Both the position numbers and the translations under genes were made by a program. Positions 8,404 through 16,339 of a stretch of DNA of 64,000 nucleotides are shown here, in pieces. The notes beneath the pieces were generated by a model. It saw nothing but the letters and a program-made list of their open reading frames with translations, was not told the DNA's origin and did not search any database. Position 1 is the stretch's first letter, and each line of letters opens with the position of its first letter. This DNA is from UBA11090 sp035560555 (GTDB lineage: Bacteria; Spirochaetota; Spirochaetia; Treponematales; Rectinemataceae), in contig DATMZF010000020.1 of assembly GCA_035560555.1 (NCBI GenBank), positions 1 through 64,000 on the forward strand, written 5' to 3'.

Positions 8404-8981
8404 GCAACATACTTATCGGAGTGACCGGCAGCATCGCCGCGTACAAGGCGGCTGACATCGTCAATCTTCTGACCAAGCGCGGCCACAACGTCGACGTCAT
8501 CCTCACGGAGGCGGGATCGAAGTTCATCACCGCGCTGACCCTCCAGACGCTTTCGAAGAATCGTGTTCTCGTCGACCTCTTCGACGAGGATTTTCCCAGG
8601 GAGGTGAAGCATATCTCCCTGGCCAAGAAGACCGACCTTCTTCTCGTGGCGCCGGCCACAGCCGACGTCATCGCCAAATTCGCGTATGGCTTCGCTGACG
8701 ACATGCTCACGTCGGTCGCCCTCGCCCTCGGCCAGCGAACGCCCGTCCTCCTCGCACCCGCCATGAACACGAATATGTGGAACAACCCCGCCGTCAAGGA
8801 GAATCTCGCGAAGCTCGCGGCCAGGGGGTGGTTTGTGGTGGAGCCGAAGGAAGCCCTCCTCGCTTGCGGCGATCTCGGCAAGGGAGCGCTCGCCGACGTG
8901 GAGGTCATCGTTCGGGCCGTCGAGGATATTCTGGTCCACGGCGCCGCTGCCGTCGCCATCGCTCCCGGAATCTCGCCATGA
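8400..8981 (+). CDS. coaC: Phosphopantothenoylcysteine decarboxylase (flavoprotein)
   Basis: FMN-dependent decarboxylation of phosphopantothenoylcysteine to 4'-phosphopantetheine, the step after coaB. The 193-aa Rossmann flavoprotein starts with GVTGSIAAYK, has the active-site His in REVKHISL, the PATADVIAKFAYGFADD segment and the substrate-binding PAMNTNMW motif. The conserved active-site cysteine lies in LLACGDLGKG. The reading frame overlaps both neighbours by 4 nt (coaB and the S58 peptidase), so the three genes are translationally coupled. Confidence 0.92.
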   Translation: MSNILIGVTGSIAAYKAADIVNLLTKRGHNVDVILTEAGSKFITALTLQTLSKNRVLVDLFDEDFPREVKHISLAKKTDLLLVAPATADVIAKFAYGFADDMLTSVALALGQRTPVLLAPAMNTNMWNNPAVKENLAKLAARGWFVVEPKEALLACGDLGKGALADVEVIVRAVEDILVHGAAAVAIAPGISP

Positions 8982-10012
8982 GTGTCGATACCGTTTCCTT
9001 CGAAAGGCTCGAAGATTTCCGCGTCGGCCACGTTTCTGACCTTGCGGGCGGCACCGGCTGTACGGTCGTCCTCTGCGGCGACGGAGCGGTCGCGGGCGTG
9101 GCCGTTAGGGGCGGCTCGCCCAGCACCAGGGAGACTGACGCCCTCGATCCCGCGATAGCGCGGAAGTCGGTCCACGCGGTACTCCTCGCGGGTGGGAGCG
9201 CTTATGGTTTGGACGCCGCGGCGGGCGTCATGAAGTATCTGGAGGAGCGCGGCATCGGGCGGAATGTCGGCGTCGGCGTCGTTCCCATCGTCTGCGGCGC
9301 CGTGCTCTTCGATCTGGGCTGCGGCGATCCAGCAGCAAGGCCAGACGTCGCGATGGGCTACGCAGCCTGTGAGGACGCGGCACGATCCTCCGCGTCCTCG
9401 CGCTACGGCAACGCGGACGCCACCTCCCATCCAGGGTCCGTTCCCTGTGGGAACGTGGGCGCCGGCACCGGCGCGACGGTCGGCAAGGCCCTCGGCCGAA
9501 CGCGGGCCATGAAGGGCGGCTTCGGCGCCATCTGCCTCGCCGTGGACGAACTTGTCGTCGGCGCCATCCTCGCCGTGAACTGCGTCGGAGACGTGGTGGC
9601 CGACGCCGCGGAGGCCGGCAGAACGCTCGCGGGAGTCCGCGGCGAGACGCCCGGCTCCTTCCTGAACGCCGAGGCCTGCATCCTCGCCCGCCGCGCCGAA
9701 CGCCGCGACTTCTTCAGCGGGGAGAATACCATAATCGGCGCCGTCATGACCAACGCCTCGCTCACCAAGGCCGAAGCGTCGCGGCTGGCATCGGTAGCCC
9801 ACGACGGCATCGCGAGGGCGGTGCGCCCAGCCCACACAGCCTGGGACGGCGATACTATCTTCGCGCTGTCCAAAGGCGAGATTAATGCCGATCCCGACGC
9901 GGTTGGCATCCTCGCCGTCCGCGCCGTCGAACTCGCCGTGAGGCGCGCGGTCCTGGACGCGGCTTCGGCCTTCGGTTTTCCCGCCGCCTCCGACTGGGCT
10001 GCAGAGCGTTGA
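8978..10012 (+). CDS. P1/DmpA/ThnT-family (S58) autoproteolytic amidohydrolase
   Basis: A 344-aa member of the S58 family (DmpA, BapA, ThnT, 'L-aminopeptidase/D-esterase'). These enzymes cleave themselves into two chains, freeing an N-terminal nucleophile. The motif ENTIIGAVMTN places the predicted cleavage at N250-T251, with Thr as nucleophile as in ThnT, which trims pantetheine derivatives. VGAILAVNCVGDVV and GAGTGATVGK are family segments. The start overlaps coaC by 4 nt. Given ThnT's pantetheine substrates and the coaBC linkage, a role in CoA or pantothenate-peptide turnover is a reasonable inference; beta-peptide hydrolysis is the alternative. Confidence 0.85.
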   Translation: MSVDTVSFERLEDFRVGHVSDLAGGTGCTVVLCGDGAVAGVAVRGGSPSTRETDALDPAIARKSVHAVLLAGGSAYGLDAAAGVMKYLEERGIGRNVGVGVVPIVCGAVLFDLGCGDPAARPDVAMGYAACEDAARSSASSRYGNADATSHPGSVPCGNVGAGTGATVGKALGRTRAMKGGFGAICLAVDELVVGAILAVNCVGDVVADAAEAGRTLAGVRGETPGSFLNAEACILARRAERRDFFSGENTIIGAVMTNASLTKAEASRLASVAHDGIARAVRPAHTAWDGDTIFALSKGEINADPDAVGILAVRAVELAVRRAVLDAASAFGFPAASDWAAER

Positions 10013-10048
10013 ACCCGCGGGTAAATGCTCTTATTTTGCCGCCGAGCG

Positions 10049-11662
10049 CTAAACCTCCGCCTCGTAGGAATATTTCCCCTCCATCTCCGACCGCAGAAAG
10101 GCCTGGCACTTCTGCGCCGTCGGCGTGCAGTTGAAGCCGCAGTCGCCGCCGCAGAGGCTCCCCGGCGCCGCCCGCCTATAATGCCGCTCGATCGCCAGGA
10201 GGCTCTCGTGGTAAGGGATGAGAGGATCGATGCCGCAGAGGGCGAGATCGGCGTAGAGGGGCGCCGTCACGGCGGCGCGGAGCGTCCTCGTGAGGCAGGG
10301 GAACTCAAGGCCGCCGGGAACCGGGTCGCAGGGTATGCCCAGGTTAGCCTGCAGGGCCATCGAGGCCGCGTTCTCGACCTGGCGCCCGTCCCCCCCGGCC
10401 ATCCAGGTTACGGCTCCCGATGCCATAGCGCAGCAGACGCCGCTTTCACCGACACAGCCCACTTCGCCGCTCGCGTTGGTGTGGGTGAAGGCGAGGGCGC
10501 CCAGGCCCGCCGCGACGATCAGGGCCTCGATCATCTTTTCATGGGAAAAACCGCGAGCCTCGCGTACGGCATCGAGGGCCGAGAAAAGATAACCGCCCCC
10601 CGTCCCCATCGGCGCCGGCACGATCTTCACGCCCGGAAGCTTGGCGTTGGTGGAGAAGGCATGCACGAGGATATGGGTCGTAAGCGGGTCGGCGAGCTGG
10701 CGCTTTTCCCGGATGTAGCGGTCCCACTGCCTCCCGTAGACGGGCAACAGCGGCGTGTCCTTCGCTTTGTCGTAGCCGATCCGCTCGAGGGCGTGGATCT
10801 GTTCGTCCATGATGGAAGCGATCAGCTCAAAGTATTCCCAGATTTCCGCGCGGCTCCAGCCCGACGAAGCCTTCTCGTACTCGATGGCAGCCTCGGCGAA
10901 AGAGATTCCCCGTTCCTCGGCGACTTTCCTCCACTCGCCCACGGTGCGGAAGAGCTGCGGTTTCTTCGCGGCGCTCGTCACCACGGGAAGCAGGGCGGGA
11001 AGGAAACGGATCTCTGCGCCCGGAAAGGCGGTCCGCGCCGCGGCGATGTCGGGCGGCGTGGAAGCCTCGAAAAAAACCGCGCTCGCGCCATCGTCCCGCT
11101 TCGCCCGCGAAACCTCGACGAGGCTCGTCCCCAGCCCGCGCGCGAAGGCTTCCACTCCTTTGTTGGACAGGGCCTCCTCTCCGCCAAAGGCGAGAAGGAG
11201 ATGGGTGTCCGCCTGCCACTGGAAAGGGAAACCGTGAATACCGTAGGTCTTCACCATCCCCCCGCCCACCGATTGGGCGGTGAGGGTAGCTTTGTCTCCG
11301 TCTACGCCTTCCAGCTCGAAATGTACGCTCCCAATCCTGCCGTTGTCCGCGGGAAGCTCGGCGAAGGCGTAGGAGATCCGCGAGGCCCGCGCGAGGGCGT
11401 GGGCCTCGAAGAGGCGGATATCGTCCGTCGCGAAGTCCTGGAGGCCGCCGAGGTAGCCCCTGTCCTCCATCATGTTGCCGAGGTTGGCCAGATGACGATC
11501 GCCTGGATTGAAGAGTATGCGGACGCGAGCGGGGGCGCTCTTCAGCGTGTGCCTGGCGATCCGTCCCACACGGCTTGTCCCGGCGAAACTCCCGCTGGAG
11601 CCTGGCTGCATGATGGGGCCCAGGACGTCGTTGAAGAAATCGGGGTAGAAAATCTTTGACAT
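10049..11662 (-). CDS. L-serine dehydratase-like iron-sulfur enzyme with extra Cys-rich tail
   Basis: A 537-aa single-chain protein. Its C-terminal half matches the alpha domain of Fe-S L-serine dehydratases: GCVGESGVCC, then GIPCDPVPGG and EFPCLTR, which give the three cysteines that hold the catalytic [4Fe-4S]. The N-terminal half is the beta-type domain, so the two subunits are fused. Members deaminate L-serine to pyruvate and ammonia, and some act on cysteine. Odd features are a second cysteine group near the C-terminus (LCGGDCGFNC and a later QKC). It is 55 bp upstream of the minus-strand ABC ATPase gene's stop, in the same direction, so it is probably the last gene of the transporter operon; catabolism of the imported amino acid is inferred. 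Confidence 0.8.
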   Translation of the reverse strand: MSKIFYPDFFNDVLGPIMQPGSSGSFAGTSRVGRIARHTLKSAPARVRILFNPGDRHLANLGNMMEDRGYLGGLQDFATDDIRLFEAHALARASRISYAFAELPADNGRIGSVHFELEGVDGDKATLTAQSVGGGMVKTYGIHGFPFQWQADTHLLLAFGGEEALSNKGVEAFARGLGTSLVEVSRAKRDDGASAVFFEASTPPDIAAARTAFPGAEIRFLPALLPVVTSAAKKPQLFRTVGEWRKVAEERGISFAEAAIEYEKASSGWSRAEIWEYFELIASIMDEQIHALERIGYDKAKDTPLLPVYGRQWDRYIREKRQLADPLTTHILVHAFSTNAKLPGVKIVPAPMGTGGGYLFSALDAVREARGFSHEKMIEALIVAAGLGALAFTHTNASGEVGCVGESGVCCAMASGAVTWMAGGDGRQVENAASMALQANLGIPCDPVPGGLEFPCLTRTLRAAVTAPLYADLALCGIDPLIPYHESLLAIERHYRRAAPGSLCGGDCGFNCTPTAQKCQAFLRSEMEGKYSYEAEV

Positions 11663-11717
11663 GGCGGTATTCTCCTTTCGTGAATTCGGCAGCCCGGAAC
11701 GCGAGCTGCCGCGCCTA

Positions 11718-12455
11718 TCAGGCGAGATGTGTCCGCGACAGAAAGCGCTTCGTGCGCTCCTGGGCGGGGCGGAGGAAAATGTCTTCGGGGGAGCCTTCCT
11801 CCGCGACGACCCCCTCGTCCAGGAAAAGCACCCTGCTGGATACGTCCCGAGCGAAGCGCATCTCGTGCGTGACCACCAGCATCGTCATCCCTTCCGCGGC
11901 TATCTCGTTCATGACGCCGAGCACCTCGCCCACCCATTCGGGATCGAGGGCGCTCGTCGGTTCGTCGAAGAGCATGATTTCCGGGTCCACGGCCAGGGCC
12001 CTCGCTATACCGACCCGCTGCTGCTGGCCGCCCGAGAGCCTGGAAGGGTATTCGTCGCGTTTCTCGGCGAGGCCGACCCTGCCCAGGAGGCTCAGGCCGA
12101 TCTCATCCGCCTGCCGGACGGGAAGCTTTTTCACTTTCGTCAGGCTCAAGGTCACGTTCTGTAGGGCAGTGAGATTCTTGAAGAGGTGGTAGTGCTGAAA
12201 CACCATCGATGTCTTCGCGCGTAGGGCCGAAACCTGCGATTTCGTCGCCAAAGCCGCATCGGCGGCCGCTCCCGAGATCTCGATCGAGCCGCGGTCGGGC
12301 TTCTCCAGCCAATTGATCATGCGGAGCAGCGTGGTCTTTCCCGCGCCGCTCGGGCCTATCAAGGTCACAACTTCGCCCCGTTCGACCTTTATATCGATGC
12401 CGCGGAGGACGGCGTTTGTGCCGTAGGTCTTATATATGCCGTCGATCACCATCAT
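11718..12455 (-). CDS. Polar amino acid ABC transporter ATPase
   Basis: A 245-aa GlnQ/TcyC-type ATPase: Walker A GPSGAGKTT, Q-loop MVFQHYHLF, signature LSGGQQQRV, Walker B IMLFDEPTSALD, and the switch His in VVTHEMRFA. It energises import by the permease and binding protein encoded just upstream, overlapping the permease stop by 4 nt. The operon begins with a leader shared with metA and metY, which favours cystine, methionine or a related sulfur amino acid as substrate. Confidence 0.92.
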   Translation of the reverse strand: MMVIDGIYKTYGTNAVLRGIDIKVERGEVVTLIGPSGAGKTTLLRMINWLEKPDRGSIEISGAAADAALATKSQVSALRAKTSMVFQHYHLFKNLTALQNVTLSLTKVKKLPVRQADEIGLSLLGRVGLAEKRDEYPSRLSGGQQQRVGIARALAVDPEIMLFDEPTSALDPEWVGEVLGVMNEIAAEGMTMLVVTHEMRFARDVSSRVLFLDEGVVAEEGSPEDIFLRPAQERTKRFLSRTHLA

Positions 12456-13168
12456 GCGCTTCTCTCCCTGTCGTAGCGCCGCAGCCGCCTTTCGACGGCC
12501 GCCACCACGCGCTCGATCGCGATGCAGATCACCCAGTAGATGACCGATACAACGATATAGATTTCGAAGAACCGGAACGACCGGGATCCCACGATCTTCG
12601 CCTCGGCCATCATGTCCACCACGGAAATGCTGAAGGCCAGCGACGTTTCCTTGACGAGTGATATGAAGGAATTGCCCAGCGGGGGCAGGGCGGTGGCGAA
12701 CGCCTGTGGCAGGATGACACTGCGGAGCGCTTGGCCCGTCGTCATGTCGACGCTGTAACAGGCCTCGAGCTGGCCGACGTCGACGGCCAGCATCGCGCTC
12801 CGAATTGTCTCCGACATGTATGCCGCCGAGTTGAGCGAAAAGGCGAAGAAAGCGAAGACCAGCCTCGGCACGGCGTTGATGTTCAAGTTCGTGCCCAGGG
12901 ACTCGTTGATCCCCTGTAACAAGACCGGAAGGCCATAGTAGGACAGATAAAGCTGGACGATCATAGGCGTTCCGCGGATGAAGGAGATGAAAAGCTTCGC
13001 CGCGGCGTCGAGGCCCCGGACCTTGAAATACCTGATCAGTGCTATTCCCAGGGCGAGCGCGAAGCCGATCGAACAGGACACTATTGCCATGAGCAGGGTG
13101 ATGGGAAGATACGCAATTATCTCTGGCACGGTCGAAACCATGAACTTTATGTCGAAAATGCTGCCCAT
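12452..13168 (-). CDS. Polar amino acid ABC transporter permease
   Basis: A 238-aa HisM/TcyB-family permease with about five membrane helices and the EAA-type coupling loop near SVILPQAFATALPPLGN. The region RGTPMIVQLYLSYYGLP is typical of the family. The ATG at 13168 is preceded by GAGGAG at good spacing; a longer in-frame start at 13270 would run through the intercistronic hairpin and is rejected. It overlaps the ATPase gene by 4 nt. Confidence 0.9.
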   Translation of the reverse strand: MGSIFDIKFMVSTVPEIIAYLPITLLMAIVSCSIGFALALGIALIRYFKVRGLDAAAKLFISFIRGTPMIVQLYLSYYGLPVLLQGINESLGTNLNINAVPRLVFAFFAFSLNSAAYMSETIRSAMLAVDVGQLEACYSVDMTTGQALRSVILPQAFATALPPLGNSFISLVKETSLAFSISVVDMMAEAKIVGSRSFRFFEIYIVVSVIYWVICIAIERVVAAVERRLRRYDRERSA

Positions 13169-13243
13169 AAGGGCTCCTCGGAAAAAGTATGGATTAAGAT
13201 TATAGGCGGAGGTCGCAGGCGATCGGGTCGTGTAAGGACGAAA

Positions 13244-13294
13244 GGCGGGACAGCGCAAAGTCGGCGCCATAGCGCCGCCCTGCGCCGTCCCGCC
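13244..13294 (-). terminator. Intercistronic hairpin after the binding-protein gene (attenuator)
   Basis: GGCGGGAC and GTCCCGCC form the outer stem. Within it GGCGCA/TGCGCT and GGCGCTATGGCGCC extend the pairing, and TTTCG follows on the minus strand. It lies 18 nt after the binding-protein stop and before the permease. Partial termination or 3'-end protection, giving more binding protein than permease, is the usual role of such hairpins. Confidence 0.6.
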
Positions 13295-13311
13295 GGGAAT
13301 GCTCTATCGCG

Positions 13312-14142
13312 TTATTTGGCCGCGGCCTTGTTGGTCGTGAAGTCCTTGCCGAACCATTTGACGGAGATCTTGGAGAGGCTTCCATCAGCGATGAGCGACG
13401 CCAGGGCTTTATCCACCAACTTCTTGTCCCGCGCTCCTTTTTCGTTGCGGGAGAAGAGCAGATACACGGGCGTGGCGTCCCTGTCGGTGCGCAGCGCGTA
13501 GTCGAGGGGAAGGTTCTGGTTCTTGATGAAGAGGCCGGTGGTGATGGGATCGTTCAACGTCGCGTCGACGCGGCCCGACGCTACATCGGCGAACATGAGA
13601 GCCACGTTGCCGTCGTAGTACTGGATCTTCACCTTGTTGCTGTGGGTCGCGTTGTAGTTTTCGAGCCATGAGGTGTTGTAGGAACCGACGCCGGCGGCGA
13701 CCGTCTTGCCTTCAAGATCGGCTATTGTCTTGATATCGGTGCGGCCCTTCTTGAAGATGATCGCGCCGTATCCATAGAGATAGGGGGATTCGGAAAAGAG
13801 GTATTTCTCCTCCCTGGCTTTGTTCTTTGAAATCTGGTTCGCGATGATGTCGAACTTGCCTGATTCCAGGGCGACGAAGATCGCGTCCCAGGCCGTAGGC
13901 TCGAAATGGAAGGCGAATCCATCCGTCCGCTCGTCGATCGCGCGTATAACGTCGGCGTCGTAGCCGGACACCGTCCCGTCCTTTTCAATGAAGTTGTACG
14001 GCGGATAGGCGCCCTCGAGCCCGACGACGATGACCTCGTCCTTGCCTGCCGCTGGCGTCTTCGATGCTTGGGCGAAAAGCTTATTTCCTGATGCGGCGAT
14101 CGCGAAAAGCAACACTGCCGCGGTGAGAATTTTGGATTTCAT
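13312..14142 (-). CDS. Amino-acid ABC transporter substrate-binding protein (cystine/polar type)
   Basis: A 276-aa periplasmic binding protein with a Sec signal peptide (cleavage near LFAQA, about residue 25). Family hallmarks of the FliY/TcyA/HisJ class are GAYPPYNF near the start of the mature protein, the GYDADV element, IANQISKNKAREEKYLFSESPYLYG, and the ligand-contact segment ending in NDPITTG. First gene of the transporter operon. Upstream, a 60-nt spacer leads to a structured RNA element, an operator palindrome and a sigma-70 promoter. Shared regulation with metA and metY suggests a sulfur amino acid; the fold alone does not fix the ligand. Confidence 0.9.
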   Translation of the reverse strand: MKSKILTAAVLLFAIAASGNKLFAQASKTPAAGKDEVIVVGLEGAYPPYNFIEKDGTVSGYDADVIRAIDERTDGFAFHFEPTAWDAIFVALESGKFDIIANQISKNKAREEKYLFSESPYLYGYGAIIFKKGRTDIKTIADLEGKTVAAGVGSYNTSWLENYNATHSNKVKIQYYDGNVALMFADVASGRVDATLNDPITTGLFIKNQNLPLDYALRTDRDATPVYLLFSRNEKGARDKKLVDKALASLIADGSLSKISVKWFGKDFTTNKAAAK

Positions 14143-14201
14143 GGAATGCTCCTGGAGGATTCTTCTCGGGACGCTCTGTCGCGATCCCGACCGAGATTCA
14201 T

Positions 14202-14327
14202 GCGGTCACCCTTTGGGCGGCCGCGGCGGGTAGCCCCGTCAATCCCCCGCAGCGCGACGCGCGCGATGGGGAGAACGGGGCATTGTCATGCCACATATCA
14301 TTCCTTGTCTGCCGTCGCGTTCGCTCA
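14202..14327 (-). promoter_or_regulatory. Structured leader RNA, copy 3 (amino-acid transporter operon)
   Basis: Minus-strand copy of the repeated ~126-nt leader. It begins TGAGCGAACGCGACGG, passes the conserved GGAATGATATGTGGCATGA core and then has GCCCCG...CGGGGC enclosing an inner CCCC/GGGG stem. It ends with GCGGCC...CCCAAAGGG...GACCGC. The other copies are at 17070-17194 and 18409-18535. The inner stem has different bases but stays paired in all three. After it, CTCGG and a later CCGAG can pair before the ribosome binding site (AGGAG). A riboswitch or other cis-acting RNA is inferred. Confidence 0.7.
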
Positions 14328-14379
14328 CCTTGATTCTCCGCACGCGGAAGCCTTTCGACTTTCGCCTTTGTCAAGCTTA

Positions 14380-14394
14380 TACCACACTGTGGTA
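14380..14394. promoter_or_regulatory. TACCACANTGTGGTA operator, copy 2
   Basis: Perfect palindrome TACCACA-C-TGTGGTA. On the minus strand it starts 5 nt after the -10 of the transporter promoter, i.e. at the transcription start, which suits a repressor. It also lies about 150 bp upstream of the divergent marR gene at 14544, the most economical candidate for its ligand protein. Confidence 0.7.
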
Positions 14395-14399
14395 GTGGA

Positions 14400-14428
14400 A
14401 CTATGCACAGGTGAAAACACTGTGTCAA
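14400..14428 (-). promoter_or_regulatory. Sigma-70 promoter of the amino-acid transporter operon
   Basis: On the minus strand TTGACA (14428-14423), a 17-nt spacer and CATAGT (14405-14400). The same -35, spacer length and -10 are found in front of metA and metY, which shows that the three units share promoter design as well as the leader. Confidence 0.75.
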
Positions 14429-14543
14429 TATATGATTCCGCTTTTTTAAAATACGGACGCGTTTTTTATATCCGCCACTCTATCCGCAAAATATGTGGTT
14501 GCAAAACACAACAGTTTCATGGTACAACCAATAAGGAGGATCA

Positions 14544-15044
14544 ATGGAAACTAAAAACGGCTCAAAGGCTCTGCGGGAGACCGTCAGGCTCTTGGAAAGA
14601 CGGCTTGGAATGCTCGCCGAACGCGAGAACTCATGCTGCGAGGTTACTTTTTCCCAGTGCCACGCGGTAGTCGAGCTGGGCCGGGCTGGGGAAATCTCGC
14701 TGAACGACCTGGCGGTCCTCCTCACCCTCGACAAGAGCACGATGAGCCGGACGATCAGCGCGCTGGTAGGGAAGGGGATGGTCATCAGGGAAGTCGATCC
14801 CGAGGACAGGCGTTATGTCTCGATCAGGCTGACGGAGATGGGAGAAAAGAAATTTCACGATATCGAAGTCGATATGGACGAGTATTTCGGCCGCGTGTAT
14901 GGCCGGCTTCCAGAAAACAGGAAGGAACAAGTGATGGAAAGCTTGAATCTTCTATTACAGGCATTGGATGAAAACGATGGCGCGGGTAATTCCCCCGCCG
15001 GGACGAGAGCCGTCAATGTCCGCGGACCGGAGGAAAAAGGATGA
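14544..15044 (+). CDS. Cysteine-motif MarR-family regulator
   Basis: A 166-aa MarR protein, paralogue of the one at 56-550. Both carry the same CC-x-V-T-x-x-Q-C-H motif before the winged helix (here C31, C32, C39). The recognition helix reads LLTLDKSTMSRTISALV and the wing has DPEDRRYVSIRLT. The ATG at 14544 follows AAGGAGG. Its stop overlaps the exporter start by 4 nt. It is the best candidate to bind the three TACCACANTGTGGTA palindromes, one of which is in its own upstream region. Vicinal cysteines suggest sensing of thiol state, metal or metalloid; none of this is shown by sequence alone. Confidence 0.88.
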   Translation: METKNGSKALRETVRLLERRLGMLAERENSCCEVTFSQCHAVVELGRAGEISLNDLAVLLTLDKSTMSRTISALVGKGMVIREVDPEDRRYVSIRLTEMGEKKFHDIEVDMDEYFGRVYGRLPENRKEQVMESLNLLLQALDENDGAGNSPAGTRAVNVRGPEEKG

Positions 15045-16339
15045 ACGGCCTCAGGAAAACGATCACCACGTGGAAAGGCGTGACGCTCGCCGTCAGCATG
15101 ATAATCGGTTCGGGACTGCTCGGATTGCCGGGCATGGCGCTGGAGGTCGGGAATGTCCATACGGCGGCCGGGGGATGGATGCTGATCGCCCTCGCCCTGA
15201 TTCCCTTGGTGTACATTTTCACGCGGTTGGGGCTGAAGTTCACTTCCTCCGCGGGCCTTTCCCGATACGCGCGGGAGAGCATGGGCGCCTGGGGTGGTCA
15301 CGCGGTCGCGGCGGTATTGTGCGGGACCTTCACGATCGGCATTCCCGCGCTCGCGCTGATCGGCGGCGCCTATGCCAAGGATCTTCTCGGCCTGCCGGAG
15401 AACTCGATCTATTGGCTGGCCCTCGTCATCCTGGCGCTCGCGGCCGCGGGAAACCTCCTCGGCGCGAAGGTCATAAACATCGTGAATTCCGCCTCGCTGA
15501 TAGCCCTGACCGCGATGGTTCTCCTCATCATCGTCTCGAATATCCCCTTTCTCGGCGCCGGCCTGAAAGTGTTCGGAGAAACAATGACCAGGGCTGGAGA
15601 TCTCGACTACCGCGATCTTTGGCGCGTGACGGCTATCCTTTTTTGGGCCTTCATCGGCTGGGAAAACCTGTCGTTCAGCCTGGAAGAGTTCAAAAATCCG
15701 GCGAAAAGCATCCCCCGCGTCTTCTGGCTCAGCTTCCTCGTGGTACTCTTCCTCTATTTCGGCATCATTGTCACGAGCATAGGCGCCGAAGCCTCCGGCA
15801 TATCCGTCAGAGGCGCGTCGGGACTGACCGCCTTGGTCAAGCAGACGCCGATGGGCGTTTTCCAGGCGGCCATCATGGCCCTCGTCATACCGGCCAACGC
15901 CATCGCCTGGGTCTTGAGCGCGAGCAGGCTGTACTACGCTTCGGGGCGGGATGGAATCCTGCCGTCTTTCCTGGGCCGTTTGGCGAAAGACGGAACGCCC
16001 CTGAATAGCGTCCTCGTCTCCTTTGTCGCGTATTCCCTCGCCATCGCCGTAACCTATGTTTTCAGGATAAACCTGTCCGGCCTTGTGCTGATCGTCAGCC
16101 AAAACTTCCTCGTGCTCTACGTGATCAGCATTTTTGCCTATTGGAAAACGGAGAAGAGCAATCGGCGCTGGATAGTCACTGCTTTGGCGGCCCTATCCTG
16201 CGGATTTCTTTTGTCGGGGTTCAATTGGTGGATTCTGTACCCATTAGCCCTCCTCCTGGTCGGCTATCTCGGGTATCGGCGGACCAACGCGCGGAAAAAG
16301 TTTAATTACGATGGAGGTGGATTGGATGGAAAGCAGTAA
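15041..16339 (+). CDS. APC-family amino acid permease, YjeH-like exporter
   Basis: A 432-aa membrane protein with about 12 helices of the amino acid-polyamine-organocation superfamily. The N-terminal SMIIGSGLLGLPGMAL is the family's helix-1 substrate loop. GWENLSFSLEEFKNPAKSIPR closely resembles the matching stretch of E. coli YjeH, an exporter of methionine and branched-chain amino acids. It sits between a MarR regulator and a methyltransferase, overlapping both reading frames, in a region full of methionine genes. Methionine or a related thioether/thiol compound is therefore the favoured cargo; direction (export) is inferred from YjeH. Confidence 0.8.
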   Translation: MNGLRKTITTWKGVTLAVSMIIGSGLLGLPGMALEVGNVHTAAGGWMLIALALIPLVYIFTRLGLKFTSSAGLSRYARESMGAWGGHAVAAVLCGTFTIGIPALALIGGAYAKDLLGLPENSIYWLALVILALAAAGNLLGAKVINIVNSASLIALTAMVLLIIVSNIPFLGAGLKVFGETMTRAGDLDYRDLWRVTAILFWAFIGWENLSFSLEEFKNPAKSIPRVFWLSFLVVLFLYFGIIVTSIGAEASGISVRGASGLTALVKQTPMGVFQAAIMALVIPANAIAWVLSASRLYYASGRDGILPSFLGRLAKDGTPLNSVLVSFVAYSLAIAVTYVFRINLSGLVLIVSQNFLVLYVISIFAYWKTEKSNRRWIVTALAALSCGFLLSGFNWWILYPLALLLVGYLGYRRTNARKKFNYDGGGLDGKQ

